DNA of 64,000 nucleotides from Embleya sp040605455 (GTDB lineage: Bacteria > Actinomycetota > Actinomycetes > Streptomycetales > Streptomycetaceae). This document shows positions 16,496 through 24,988 of the stretch, one piece after another. The position numbers were made by a program, and so were the translations under genes. The notes below the pieces were generated by a model that saw only the letters and a program-made list of their open reading frames with translations, was not told the DNA's origin and did not search any database. Numbering within the stretch: the first letter of the stretch is position 1; every line of letters starts with the position of its first letter. The DNA lies in contig NZ_JBEXCV010000005.1 in assembly GCF_040605455.1 (NCBI RefSeq), positions 1 to 64,000 on the forward strand. The letters are read 5' to 3'.

Positions 16496-16643
16496 TGATC
16501 CCCCTCGTGTGGGCCGCTCTTCGTCACGTCCGATGCTGCTTTGGCGCCGGATGCCGGGTCAAGCTTCTTCACTTTCCGGAACGGGAAACCTGCTTCGGCC
16601 CCACACCCGCGTGCCCCGCCCTTGCTTCCTGACGGAAGCACGA

Positions 16644-16668
16644 CGCCCCCGACGCATGGCCGGGGGCG
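16644..16668 (-). terminator. Terminator after class I fumarase
   Basis: CGCCCCCG (16644-16651) pairs with CGGGGGCG (16661-16668) over a 9-nt loop, about 50 nt past the fumarase stop. It separates the fumarase from the island genes on the same strand. Confidence 0.55.
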
Positions 16669-16715
16669 AGAGGTCCAAGCGTGGTCCGAGCGACGCCTGG
16701 CGTGCAGTGGGAGCG

Positions 16716-18386
16716 CTACGGCTTGCGCACCGGGATGCGGTTGATCAAGGTTTGCGACGGTTCCAGCTGGCCGAAGAAGTCCTGACCCTTGTCGTCGACC
16801 ACGATGAAGGCCGGGAAGTCCTCGACCTCGATCTTCCAGACCGCCTCCATGCCCAGCTCCGGGTACTCCAGCACCTCGACCTTCTTGATGCAGTCCTGTG
16901 CCAGCCGTGCCGCCGGGCCGCCGATCGAGCCGAGGTAGAAGCCGCCGTGCGTCTTGCACGCGTCGGTGACCTGCTTGCTGCGGTTGCCCTTGGCCAGCAT
17001 CACGAACGAGCCGCCCGCGGCCTGGAACTGCTCGACGTAGGAGTCCATCCGGCCGGCCGTGGTCGGACCGAACGAACCCGACGCGTAGCCCTCGGGGGTC
17101 TTGGCCGGGCCCGCGTAGTAGACCGCGTGGTCGCGCAGGTACTGCGGCATCGGCTTGCCCGCGTCGAGCAGTTCCTTGATCTTCGCGTGCGCGATGTCGC
17201 GCGCGACCACGACCGGCCCGGTCAGCGACAGCCGGGTCTTGACCGGGTACTTGGACAACTCGGCGCGGATCTCGCTCATCGGCCGGTTGAGGTCGATCTG
17301 TACGACGGTGTCGTCCAGGTCCTCGTGGGTGGTGTCCGGAAGGTACTTGGCCGGGTCGGTCTCCAACTCCTCCAGGAACACGCCCTCGGCGGTGATCTTG
17401 GCCAGCGCCTGACGGTCGGCCGAGCAGGACACCGCGATCGCCACCGGGCAGGACGCGCCGTGCCGGGGCAGTCGGATCACCCGCACGTCGTGGCAGAAGT
17501 ACTTGCCGCCGAACTGCGCGCCGATGCCCATCTGCTGGGTCAGCGCCAACACCTCGGCCTCGAACTCGACGTCGCGGAAGCCGTGGCCCAGCGGCGAGCC
17601 CTGGCCGGGCAGCGTGTCCAGGTAACGGGTGGAGGCGTACTTCGCGGTCTTGAGCGCGTGCTCGGCGCTCGTGCCGCCGACCACGATGGCCAGGTGGTAC
17701 GGCGGACAGGCCGCGGTGCCCAGCGAGCGGATCTTCTCGTCCAGGAAGCGCAGCATGCTCTGCGGGTTCAGGACGGCCTTGGTCTCCTGGTAGAGGTACG
17801 ACTTGTTGGCACTGCCGCCGCCCTTGGCCATGAACAGGAACTTGTACGCCTCGCCGGGAGTCGCGTACAGCTCGATCTGGGCGGGCAGGTTGTTGCCGGT
17901 GTTCTTCTCGTCCCACATGGTCAGCGGGGCCATCTGCGAGTAGCGCAGGTTCAGCTCGGTGTACGCGTTGGAGATGCCGCGGGACAGGTGCTCCTCGTCC
18001 CGCCCGTCGGTAAGCACGTGCTGGCCGCGCTTGCCCATCACGATCGCGGTGCCGGTGTCCTGGCACATCGGCAGCACACCGCCGGCGGCGATGTTGGCGT
18101 TCTTGAGCAGATCGAGCGCGACGAAGCGGTCGTTGGCCGAAGCCTCGGGGTCTTCCAGGATCCGCGCGACCTGGGCCAGGTGGCCGGGCCGCAGCAGGTG
18201 CGAGATGTCGCGCATCGCGGTCCGCGCGAGCAGCGTCATCGCCTCGGGATCGACATTGAGGAACCGACGCCCGCCCGCCTCGAACGTGGACACGCCGTCG
18301 GCGGTCAGCAGCCGGTACGGCGTGGTGTCCTCCCCCAGCGGCAGCAGATCCGTGTAGGCGCTGAAGGTGTTGTCAGGGGCGGGCAT
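16716..18386 (-). CDS. Class I (iron-sulfur) fumarate hydratase
   Basis: 556-aa FumA/FumB-type enzyme converting fumarate to malate with an oxygen-sensitive [4Fe-4S] cluster. N-terminal domain: LPMCQDTGTA (first cluster cysteine), MAKGGGSANKSYLYQ, TAACPPYHLAIVVGG, with a further cysteine in CSADRQ. C-terminal beta domain: TTAGRMDSYVEQFQAAGG and KGNRSKQVTDACKTHGG. ATG 18386 follows GAGG by 7 nt. Its last 24 codons lie beyond the 19-bp repeat shared with the displaced tail at 14837-14901, so this C-terminus may have arrived with an element. A class II fumarase is also present at 31.9 kb. Confidence 0.95.
   Translation of the reverse strand: MPAPDNTFSAYTDLLPLGEDTTPYRLLTADGVSTFEAGGRRFLNVDPEAMTLLARTAMRDISHLLRPGHLAQVARILEDPEASANDRFVALDLLKNANIAAGGVLPMCQDTGTAIVMGKRGQHVLTDGRDEEHLSRGISNAYTELNLRYSQMAPLTMWDEKNTGNNLPAQIELYATPGEAYKFLFMAKGGGSANKSYLYQETKAVLNPQSMLRFLDEKIRSLGTAACPPYHLAIVVGGTSAEHALKTAKYASTRYLDTLPGQGSPLGHGFRDVEFEAEVLALTQQMGIGAQFGGKYFCHDVRVIRLPRHGASCPVAIAVSCSADRQALAKITAEGVFLEELETDPAKYLPDTTHEDLDDTVVQIDLNRPMSEIRAELSKYPVKTRLSLTGPVVVARDIAHAKIKELLDAGKPMPQYLRDHAVYYAGPAKTPEGYASGSFGPTTAGRMDSYVEQFQAAGGSFVMLAKGNRSKQVTDACKTHGGFYLGSIGGPAARLAQDCIKKVEVLEYPELGMEAVWKIEVEDFPAFIVVDDKGQDFFGQLEPSQTLINRIPVRKP
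16774..16792. repeat. Right copy of 19-bp direct repeat inside the fumarase gene
   Basis: Identical to 14883-14901, coding for KGQDFF and flanking bases on the minus strand. It marks the probable recombination point. Confidence 0.55.
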
Positions 18387-18444
18387 CGTGATCCTCACTC
18401 ATGCGGTAACGGGGCCTGGTCCAGGGTAGAGCGGCCCGAACCGA

Positions 18445-19164
18445 TCACGGCGCCGAGGTCGCCGGCCGGGTCGGGGGGTAGTGCGCGCCGGGCGAGTACG
18501 GGGCGTCGCGTTCCTCTTTCGAGGGCAGACGATAGCCGGGCCTGGGTTCGAGCTCGCAGGGCGCCACCGGGCCGATGGCCAGGGCGTACGTACCGGTCGC
18601 TCCGCCCCACTTCTCGTCGTCGTTCACCCCTTCGCTGATCACCAGGGTGGTGCCCGGCGGGATCAGGCCGGGGACCAGTTCGTGCCAGCCCTGGACGAGG
18701 TGGGCGATCTCGGCATCGTCGAGCCGGTCGCCGTTCTTCGGCTTGGCATCCTCCCAGTGGTAGATCGCGGTGAGGTCGTCGCCCGACATCTCGTACTCGC
18801 GAAAGCGCGGCCCCCGGCACTGCTTGTCCACCGGCACGTAGTCCACGACCACCGAGACGCCCAGTTCCCGGAGTCGTTGTTCGAGCGCCTTGGCGTTACG
18901 GAACTCGACCACTCGAAAGAGGATCCGCCCGTCGTCCTTCCTGATCACGCTGAACGGCTGGGCCTCGGCCGAGGAGCCGTCGGCGAGGAGCGGGACACCA
19001 CCGATCGCAATGCCGGCCGCGACCAGCACCGAAGCGGCCAGGCCGAACACCGTGCGCCGGTTGCGCGCGAACCGCCGGCGCGGCTGCTCGGCCTCGGCCG
19101 GCACGTCACCGGCGGCGGCGACCTTCTGCAACTCGTCCAGCAGTCGATCCTCGAAGGTGCTCAT
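18445..19164 (-). CDS. Membrane-anchored anti-sigma-like protein
   Basis: 239 aa. A short cytoplasmic part (MSTFEDRLLDELQKVAAAG) is followed by basic residues, one transmembrane helix (FGLAASVLVAAGIAIGGVPLL, about residues 40-60) and a soluble exported domain. It is coupled by ATGA to the ECF sigma gene, the standard place of an anti-sigma factor. There is no zinc HxxxCxxC motif, and the extracytoplasmic domain is not one I recognise. It may sense envelope conditions and hold the sigma factor. Confidence 0.7.
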   Translation of the reverse strand: MSTFEDRLLDELQKVAAAGDVPAEAEQPRRRFARNRRTVFGLAASVLVAAGIAIGGVPLLADGSSAEAQPFSVIRKDDGRILFRVVEFRNAKALEQRLRELGVSVVVDYVPVDKQCRGPRFREYEMSGDDLTAIYHWEDAKPKNGDRLDDAEIAHLVQGWHELVPGLIPPGTTLVISEGVNDDEKWGGATGTYALAIGPVAPCELEPRPGYRLPSKEERDAPYSPGAHYPPTRPATSAP

Positions 19165-19820
19165 GCCTTCGCCTCCGCTCGCAAAGCCGTCCCAGGGGTG
19201 TCCCGCGGATATGTCCGGGGTCGGGGGTGCCCGGTACCCGGGTCACCGGAGGGCACCGGTGCGATCGGCCCCCGGTCCGTGTGCAATTCCTGCCTCAGTC
19301 GCCGCCGGGCCCGATGCAACCGCACCCGGGCCGACACCTGCCGAATGCCGAGCGCCGCCGCCGCCTCGGCCACGTCCAGCCCGTCGACGCCGACCAGTTC
19401 GAGCACCGCACGATCGGCCTCCGACAACCGCTCGATCGCCAGATACATCCGCCGGGCCGCCGCCTCGGCGTCCAGCCGCTCCTCGATCCGCACGAGGTCG
19501 TCGGCGTCGAGCAGTCGCCGGCCGGCTATCCGCTGTGACGCGTCCACCTCCCGGGCGGCCCGCCGCCGCTCGCTCGCCATCACGTTGCGGGCCACCCCGT
19601 ACAACCAGGCCCGCTCACCGCCGGGTCCACCGCGGTAGGCCGCCGCCGAGTCCAGCGCGGCGAGGAACACCTCTGCGGTCAGGTCGGCGGCCACGTGCGG
19701 ATCGCCGACCCGGCGGGCCACGAAACGATTCACCGCGTCGATGTTTCTCCGATAGAACGCCTCCAGCAGGGCCGGGTCGCGCGCGATCCCGGTCACCTCC
19801 CGGGTAGTGGGCCCGTCCAA
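19161..19820 (-). CDS. ECF RNA polymerase sigma factor
   Basis: 219 aa. Region 2: LEAFYRRNIDAVNRFVARRV and DLTAEVFLAALDSAAAYRG, with GERAWLYGVARNVMASERRR as the core and -10-binding part. Region 4: AIERLSEADRAVLELVGVDG, then VAEAAAALGIRQVSARVRLH as helix-turn-helix. The TTG start follows GAGGAG by 6 nt. Upstream codons would add an implausible arginine-rich leader. It forms an operon with the membrane protein that follows. Confidence 0.9.
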   Translation of the reverse strand: MDGPTTREVTGIARDPALLEAFYRRNIDAVNRFVARRVGDPHVAADLTAEVFLAALDSAAAYRGGPGGERAWLYGVARNVMASERRRAAREVDASQRIAGRRLLDADDLVRIEERLDAEAAARRMYLAIERLSEADRAVLELVGVDGLDVAEAAAALGIRQVSARVRLHRARRRLRQELHTDRGPIAPVPSGDPGTGHPRPRTYPRDTPGTALRAEAKA

Positions 19821-19848
19821 GTCGCACTCCTCGGTCCGATGAAGGTTT

Positions 19849-20862
19849 TCATCGGTTTGTGGGCGGCGGGCCCACGGATGTTGCGGGCCGCGCGGAAATT
19901 TCCTCGGCCGGCTCCCCGAATGCATCCGTTTCCGGTGCCGCCGCTGCCACCGATTCCGCCGGCGCCTCCGGTTTCGCCCGGTCGCCGCGCTCGGACCGCA
20001 TGCCCAGGACCACGCCCGCCCCCACCAGGAGCGCACCGCCGAACTGCCCCATGGTCGGCGCGCCGGTGCCCAGGACCAGACCGGACATCGCCGCGGTCAC
20101 CGGCACCAGGCCCATGAACAGCCCGGCCCGCTCCGGCTCGATCCGGGCCAGTGCCGAGTACCACAGCAAAAACGCCCCGGCGGTGAGCGGCAGCGCCAGG
20201 TAGAGCAGCGCGGCGAGCTCGGTCCCCGACGGCATCCGGATCAGCTCGGTGCCGTCGGTGAACGCCCCGACCACCAGCATCTGCGGAATCGCCATCGCGG
20301 TCGCGTACGCGGCGATCCGCCAGGCCCCCAGCCGGGGCAGCAGCGGCACCGCGATCAGCGTGAAGCCCATCTCGCACAGCGCCACCCCACACGCGAACAA
20401 CAACCCGAGCGCCGTGCCACCGCCGAGCCCCTGCACCACCGCCGCCCCCGCGACCACCACGAGCGAGGCGAGCAGCACCGACCGGCTCGGTCGCCGCCCG
20501 CCCAGCACCGGCGCGGCCGACACCAGCAGCAGCGGCGTGGCGCCCAGGATGCTGCCCACCGTGGCCGGATCCGCCCGGTCCAGCGCGGCGAACAGGAACA
20601 GGTTGAACAGGGTCTGGCCGCACAGCGCGAGCAGCCCCAGCCGGACCAGCTCCCGCCGGGTCGGCCGCAGCAGCGGGATCCGGCGCAGCCGCAGCACCCC
20701 GAACAGCACGAGCGCGGCCACCGCGTACCGGAGCATCTGGCCTCCGGTCACCGGATAGTCGGACAACACCGCGGAGACGCCGGCGGCAGCACCGATCAGC
20801 CCTTGTGCGGACGCAGCGCACACCAGGCCGATCGAGCGGGGGGACATCGAGGAGGACTTCAT
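19849..20862 (-). CDS. EamA/DMT-family transporter
   Basis: 337 aa with ten predicted membrane helices in two EamA repeats (AAGVSAVLSDYPVTGGQMLR at the first, AGAFLLWYSALARIEPERAG near the end) and a long hydrophilic C-tail. Drug/metabolite transporters of this type export amino acids or other metabolites. It is divergent from a MocR/PdxR-like regulator 134 nt away, a common pairing in which the regulator controls the exporter in response to a PLP- or amino-acid-related ligand. Confidence 0.88.
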   Translation of the reverse strand: MKSSSMSPRSIGLVCAASAQGLIGAAAGVSAVLSDYPVTGGQMLRYAVAALVLFGVLRLRRIPLLRPTRRELVRLGLLALCGQTLFNLFLFAALDRADPATVGSILGATPLLLVSAAPVLGGRRPSRSVLLASLVVVAGAAVVQGLGGGTALGLLFACGVALCEMGFTLIAVPLLPRLGAWRIAAYATAMAIPQMLVVGAFTDGTELIRMPSGTELAALLYLALPLTAGAFLLWYSALARIEPERAGLFMGLVPVTAAMSGLVLGTGAPTMGQFGGALLVGAGVVLGMRSERGDRAKPEAPAESVAAAAPETDAFGEPAEEISARPATSVGPPPTNR

Positions 20863-20921
20863 GTGACGTAACGTTAGGAAGCCGGTGGATTCCTCGACAG
20901 AGCCACTTCCGAGCCGAAAAA

Positions 20922-20936
20922 CCGGACCAATTCCGG
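20922..20936. promoter_or_regulatory. Inverted repeat in the exporter/MocR promoter
   Basis: CCGGA-N5-TCCGG in the 134-nt gap between the divergent genes; a candidate regulator site. Short, so tentative. Confidence 0.3.
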
Positions 20937-20996
20937 ATCGCCGACAGGTCGCCGACGGACCACCCGGCTCCCGAACCCCGAGGGCAGGTGTCCCGA

Positions 20997-22388
20997 GTGC
21001 GCGAACTCCTCGTCCACCTCGACCGATCCGCAGGCCGACTAGGCGCCCAGGTGCAGGCTGGCCTGCGAGCCGCGATCCGCTCCGGCCGACTCCCGGCCGA
21101 CTTTCGCATGCCGTCCACCCGGGCGCTCGCGGAGAGCCTGGGCGTCTCCCGCGGCATGGTCGTCGACGCGTACGAGCAGCTGGTCGCCGAGGGCTATCTG
21201 ACCTCGCGGCACGGCTCCGGCACCCGGGTCACCGCGGCGTGCACGGCGCCGCAGCCGGCAGACCCGGCAGGCTGCGATCCGACGATCCCGATCACCCACG
21301 ACCTCAAGCCCGGCGTGCCCGACCTGTCCGCGTTCCCGCGCGCCGCGTGGTCGGCCGCGGCCCGGCACGTGCTGCGTACCGCCCCGCATGCCGCGTTCGA
21401 CTACCCCGGTCCCTCCGGCACGAGCGAACTGCGCGTCGCGCTGAGCGACTACCTGGGCCGGGTCCGTGCCGCGCAGGCCCGCCCCGAACACATCGTGGTG
21501 GTCAACGGCGTGGCCCAGGGCCTGTCCCTGGTCTCCCAGGCGCTGCGCCGGCTCGGCCTGGACGTACTCGCGGTGGAGGACCCCTCCAGCGATCGCCAGC
21601 GCGGCATCTTCACCACCCACGGCCTCACCGTCGCGTACGCCCCCACCGACGCCGAGGGCATCGACGTCGACGCGCTGGCCCGCACCGGCGCCCGCGCGGT
21701 GCTGGTCACCCCCGCCCACCAGTACCCCACCGGCGTGGTGCTGTCGCCCCGCCGTCGCGCGGCCCTGGTCGACTGGGCCCGCGCGCACGACGGGCTGATC
21801 GTGGAGGACGACTACGACGCCGAGTTCCGCTACGACCGCGACCCGGTCGGCTGCCTCCAGGGTCTGGCCCCGGACCGGGTGGTGCACCTGGGTTCGACCA
21901 GCAAGGCGCTGGCGCCCGGGATGCGGCTGGGCTGGGCGGTGCTGCCCGCCCCGCTGATCGAGCGGATCCACGACCTCAAGACCAACGCCGACCTGGGCTC
22001 GGCCACCCTCCCCCAGCTGACCCTGGTCCGGATGCTGGCCACCGGGGCGTACGAGCGCCACCTACGCACGATGCGCGCGCACTACCGGATCCGCCGCGAC
22101 GCGGTGGCCGAGGCGCTCGCCGAGCACCTGCCGGCGGCCCGCGTGCACGGCATCGCCGCAGGCATCCACCTCTACGTCGAACTCCCGCCCGGCTCCGACG
22201 AATCGGCCACCGCGCGGCGGGCCCGGGAGCACGGCGTGCGGGTGGAGCCGATGGCCACGATGCGTGTGTTCGCCGGCGGCCCGCCCGCGGTGATCATCGG
22301 TTACGCCGGGCTCTCGCCCGACCGACTGCGCGAGGCGGTCCGACTGCTCGCCCGGTCCGTACTCCCCGCCGTTGCGCCCCCGAGCTAG
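20997..22388 (+). CDS. MocR/PdxR-type GntR regulator with aminotransferase-like domain
   Basis: 463 aa. The N-terminal GntR winged helix (MPSTRALAESLGVSRGMVVD; YEQLVAEGYLTSRHGSGTRV) is joined to a fold-type I aminotransferase domain. The PLP lysine sits in LGSTSKALAPGMRLGW, and VEDDYDAEFRYDRDPVG gives the cofactor aspartate motif. Such proteins bind PLP or a PLP-amino acid adduct and regulate neighbouring genes, here probably the divergent EamA exporter. GTG 20997 is preceded by GCAGG at 8 nt; GTG 20988 is an alternative. Confidence 0.9.
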   Translation: MRELLVHLDRSAGRLGAQVQAGLRAAIRSGRLPADFRMPSTRALAESLGVSRGMVVDAYEQLVAEGYLTSRHGSGTRVTAACTAPQPADPAGCDPTIPITHDLKPGVPDLSAFPRAAWSAAARHVLRTAPHAAFDYPGPSGTSELRVALSDYLGRVRAAQARPEHIVVVNGVAQGLSLVSQALRRLGLDVLAVEDPSSDRQRGIFTTHGLTVAYAPTDAEGIDVDALARTGARAVLVTPAHQYPTGVVLSPRRRAALVDWARAHDGLIVEDDYDAEFRYDRDPVGCLQGLAPDRVVHLGSTSKALAPGMRLGWAVLPAPLIERIHDLKTNADLGSATLPQLTLVRMLATGAYERHLRTMRAHYRIRRDAVAEALAEHLPAARVHGIAAGIHLYVELPPGSDESATARRAREHGVRVEPMATMRVFAGGPPAVIIGYAGLSPDRLREAVRLLARSVLPAVAPPS

Positions 22389-22397
22389 ATTTACCCC
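22386..22397 (+). promoter_or_regulatory. Predicted -10 for the leaderless DUF1707 gene
   Basis: TAGATT (22386-22391) fits TANNNT and lies 6 nt before GTG 22398. It overlaps the stop codon of the preceding gene, so the gene can be transcribed on its own. Confidence 0.45.
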
Positions 22398-23111
22398 GTG
22401 GACAACAGCCCAGAGCGTCGAGCCCAGCCGCCCACTCCGGAGTTGCGGGCCTCCGACGCCGACCGCGACCGCTACGTGAACGTGTTGCGGGACGCGCTCG
22501 CCGAGGGCCGCCTGACCGCCGACGAACACGCGGAGCGGGTGGACGCGGCGCTGGCCGCGAAGACGCTGCGTCAACTCGAACCGCTGATCGCCGATCTCCC
22601 GACGCCCGGCCCGATCGGCTACGAGCCCGCAGCGGCCAATACGGTGCCGCCCCACCCGGCCCGGTCGAACATGTTCGCGTTCTGGAGCAGTTCCACCCGC
22701 AAGGGCCGCTGGCGCGCGGGTTCGAAGCTGAACGCGGTCGCGGTGATGGGCGGCGTGGACATCGACCTCACCGACGCGGTGTTCGACGAACCCGAGTTGG
22801 TGATCAACGTGTTCGCGCTCTGGGGCGGCATCGACATCCGAATCCCGGAGGGGGTGACCGTCCGCGATCACGGGTTCGGCTTCATGGGTGGCTTCGACGT
22901 GCACGAGCAGTACACCGACGATCCGCGCGCACCCGTTGTGGTGGTCAAGGGCCTGGCCATCATGGGTGGTGTGATGGTCAAGGCGAAGCGCCGCAAGGAA
23001 CAGCGCCGGCGCGAGTTCGACGGCGAGCCCCGACCCGGCGACGCGGGCGACCGCTTCCGCAAGTACCCGGGGGAGCCGGAGCGCGACCGCTTCCGCAAGG
23101 ACTCGGACTGA
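22398..23111 (+). CDS. DUF1707 / LiaF-like C-terminal domain protein
   Basis: 237 aa. DUF1707 at residues about 17-70 (LRASDADRDRYVNVLRDALA, then GRLTADEHAERVDAALAAKT, LRQLEPLIADLP) and a beta-helical domain like the C-terminus of LiaF/DUF2154 (AVMGGVDIDL; WGGIDIRIPEGVTV; FMGGFDV). No membrane helix is evident. The tail repeats DRFRK twice. Function is not established; related proteins are linked to envelope stress. The leaderless GTG start is typical for the family. Confidence 0.88.
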   Translation: MDNSPERRAQPPTPELRASDADRDRYVNVLRDALAEGRLTADEHAERVDAALAAKTLRQLEPLIADLPTPGPIGYEPAAANTVPPHPARSNMFAFWSSSTRKGRWRAGSKLNAVAVMGGVDIDLTDAVFDEPELVINVFALWGGIDIRIPEGVTVRDHGFGFMGGFDVHEQYTDDPRAPVVVVKGLAIMGGVMVKAKRRKEQRRREFDGEPRPGDAGDRFRKYPGEPERDRFRKDSD

Positions 23112-23137
23112 CCCGCTCCGAACCGGGCGGCGCACCA

Positions 23138-23168
23138 CGGCCCCCGCCCGTGCTCGGGGCGGGGGCCG
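23138..23168 (+). terminator. Terminator after the DUF1707 gene
   Basis: 12-bp GC-rich stem (CGGCCCCCGCCC and its complement at 23157-23168) with a 7-nt loop. It lies between convergent genes and may serve both. Confidence 0.7.
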
Positions 23169-23184
23169 CGTGTTCGACGCCGGA

Positions 23185-23770
23185 TCAGTAGGCGTCGTAC
23201 GGGATCACCGAGTACGGCAGCGACACCGAGGCGCCCGCCGTCCACTGCTGCGTGGCCGAGGCACCGGCCGGCTGCTGGGTGACCGCGCCGTTGCCCGCAG
23301 CCGGCGCGGTCGCGACCAGCCCGGAGACCCGGCTGACCAGTCGGCCGTCCGCGCCCACGTCGAAGCGCAGGTTGTTCAGATACGCGCCGTGCGCGTCGTC
23401 ACAGCGCCAGATGCCCATCCCGGCCCCCGGCGCCGTGGCCCCGCGATTGTCGAGGCAGAACGCCGGGTCCTTGAGGCTGTGCAGCTGACCCGTGGCGGGG
23501 TTGCGCCACCACTTCTGGTTGGATCTCGCTGTCGCCGAGCGAGATCAGCGAGGTCTTGCGCTCGGCCAATGGTTTGACCCCGGTGCTCCCGTACAGCGCC
23601 TGGGCCTCGCTCTGCCGGATCGCCTCCAGTTGGGGGGACAGCGCGATGGCCGCGGGGCCGGCCGCGGTCGCGCCCGCCGCCTGCCCCGGCAGGCCGCCGG
23701 TGAGGCCGATCAGGGTCGCCATCAGCGCCACCGGTAGGACCTTGTTGCGCACACGCTCGAATGTGGACAT
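23185..23770 (-). pseudogene. Secreted ricin-B-lectin-like protein, frameshifted
   Basis: An N-terminal signal peptide (RVRNKVLPVALMATLIGLTG, then GLPGQAAGA) leads to LEAIRQSEAQALYGSTGV and SLISLGDSEI. The conserved part then continues in another frame from about 23525: NQKWWRNPATGQLHSLKDPA, FCLDNRG, GMGIWRCDDAHGAY, and ends QQWTAGASVSLPYSVIPYDA. These are beta-trefoil lectin features (W, LHSL, CLD, W-x-C). One base gained or lost near 23515-23530 joins the two. ATG 23770 has GAGGG just upstream. It may be a recent pseudogene or a sequencing error, as both halves retain good codon bias. Confidence 0.7.
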
Positions 23771-23997
23771 GCACCCTCGCCTTCGTGGCATGGAAGGAAC
23801 ACGCACGAGCCACCCAAAGGGGACTTGGGCACTGTGAAGCGAAAGAAAGCTACCGGTGGGTAGACGGGAAATGAAGGCATTTGCCTGACAACCCCGCCCG
23901 CGCCGGCCGGCCGCGAGTGCGCTTCCGGGCCGATCGAAGCGGTTGCCCTATCGTGGAAGAACAGTGGCATCGACCGTCCGCACCCATTCGACAGGTG

Positions 23998-24930
23998 ATG
24001 TACATCAGCACTCGCACGCCGACGTTGTCGCAGCTCAGAGCCTTTTCCGCGGTCGCCGACCACCTGCACTTCCGCGATGCCGCCGCCGCGGTGGGCACCA
24101 GCCAGCCCGCGCTCTCGGGAGCGATCGTCGCGCTGGAGGAGGCGCTGGGCACCCAGCTGGTGGAGCGCACCACGCGCCGGGTCCTGCTCACCCCCGCCGG
24201 CGAGCGGGTCGCACGGCACACCCGGCGGGTACTCGACGCGCTGGCCGATCTGGTCGACGAGGCGGAATCCGCACGTCGCCCGTTCACCGGCCCGCTGCAC
24301 CTGGGGGTGATCCCCACGGTCGCCCCGTACGTGCTGCCGGCGCTGCTGCGGCTGGTCCGCGAGGAATACCCGGAGCTGCGGCTGTACGTGCACGAGGAGC
24401 AGACCGGCTCGCTTCTGGACGGCCTCACCGGCGGTCGACTGGACCTGCTGCTCCTCGCGCTGCCCTCCGGCATCTCGGGCGTCGAGGAGATCCCGCTCTA
24501 CGAGGAGGACTTCACCCTGGTCGTGCCCGAGGGACACGAGCTGGCGAGCCGGTCCGACGTGCCGCGCTCCGCGCTGCGCGGCCTGGACGTGCTGCTTCTG
24601 GACGAGGGCCACTGCCTGCGCGACCAGGCCCTGGACGTGTGCCGCGAGGTGGGTGCGGGCGAGGCCGGCGCGACCCGCGCCGCGAGCCTGCCCACCCTGG
24701 TCCAGCTGGTCGCGGGCGGCCTGGGCGTCACCCTGCTGCCGCAGACCGCGATCGACGTGGAGACCCGGCCGGGCTCACAACTGGCGGTGTCCCGGTTCGC
24801 CGCACCCGCCCCGTACCGGCGCATCGGTTTGGTGCTGCGCTCCAGCACGGGACGGGGCGAGGAGTTCGCGAACCTGGCGGTCGCCCTGCGGCGCGCGGTC
24901 GGCGGGCTACCGGTGCGGGTGGTGGAGTAG
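23998..24930 (+). CDS. oxyR: Hydrogen peroxide-responsive LysR regulator OxyR
   Basis: 310 aa. LysR winged helix at residues 5-65 (TLSQLRAFSAVADHLHFRDA; AVGTSQPALSGAIVALEEAL). The effector domain holds the redox pair EGHCLRDQALDVC (C-x8-C), matching E. coli OxyR C199/C208, which form a disulfide on peroxide exposure. ATG 23998 is used. It probably activates ahpCD, but that operon is about 15 kb away at 39.8 kb rather than divergently adjacent as I recall for Streptomyces. Its present divergent neighbour is the broken lectin gene. Confidence 0.93.
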   Translation: MYISTRTPTLSQLRAFSAVADHLHFRDAAAAVGTSQPALSGAIVALEEALGTQLVERTTRRVLLTPAGERVARHTRRVLDALADLVDEAESARRPFTGPLHLGVIPTVAPYVLPALLRLVREEYPELRLYVHEEQTGSLLDGLTGGRLDLLLLALPSGISGVEEIPLYEEDFTLVVPEGHELASRSDVPRSALRGLDVLLLDEGHCLRDQALDVCREVGAGEAGATRAASLPTLVQLVAGGLGVTLLPQTAIDVETRPGSQLAVSRFAAPAPYRRIGLVLRSSTGRGEEFANLAVALRRAVGGLPVRVVE

Positions 24931-24988
24931 GGTCCCGGTCCGCACGTCCGCGGCTCGCCGCCCATGACCACCGGCGCGCCCGCCGACC

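Noticed and set aside
16486..16640. Short minus-strand gene ending KSGPHEGDQWR just before the DUF6879 partner
   Set aside because: The stop overlaps the next start, which is suggestive, but there is no ribosome site, no recognisable family and a mixed codon bias.
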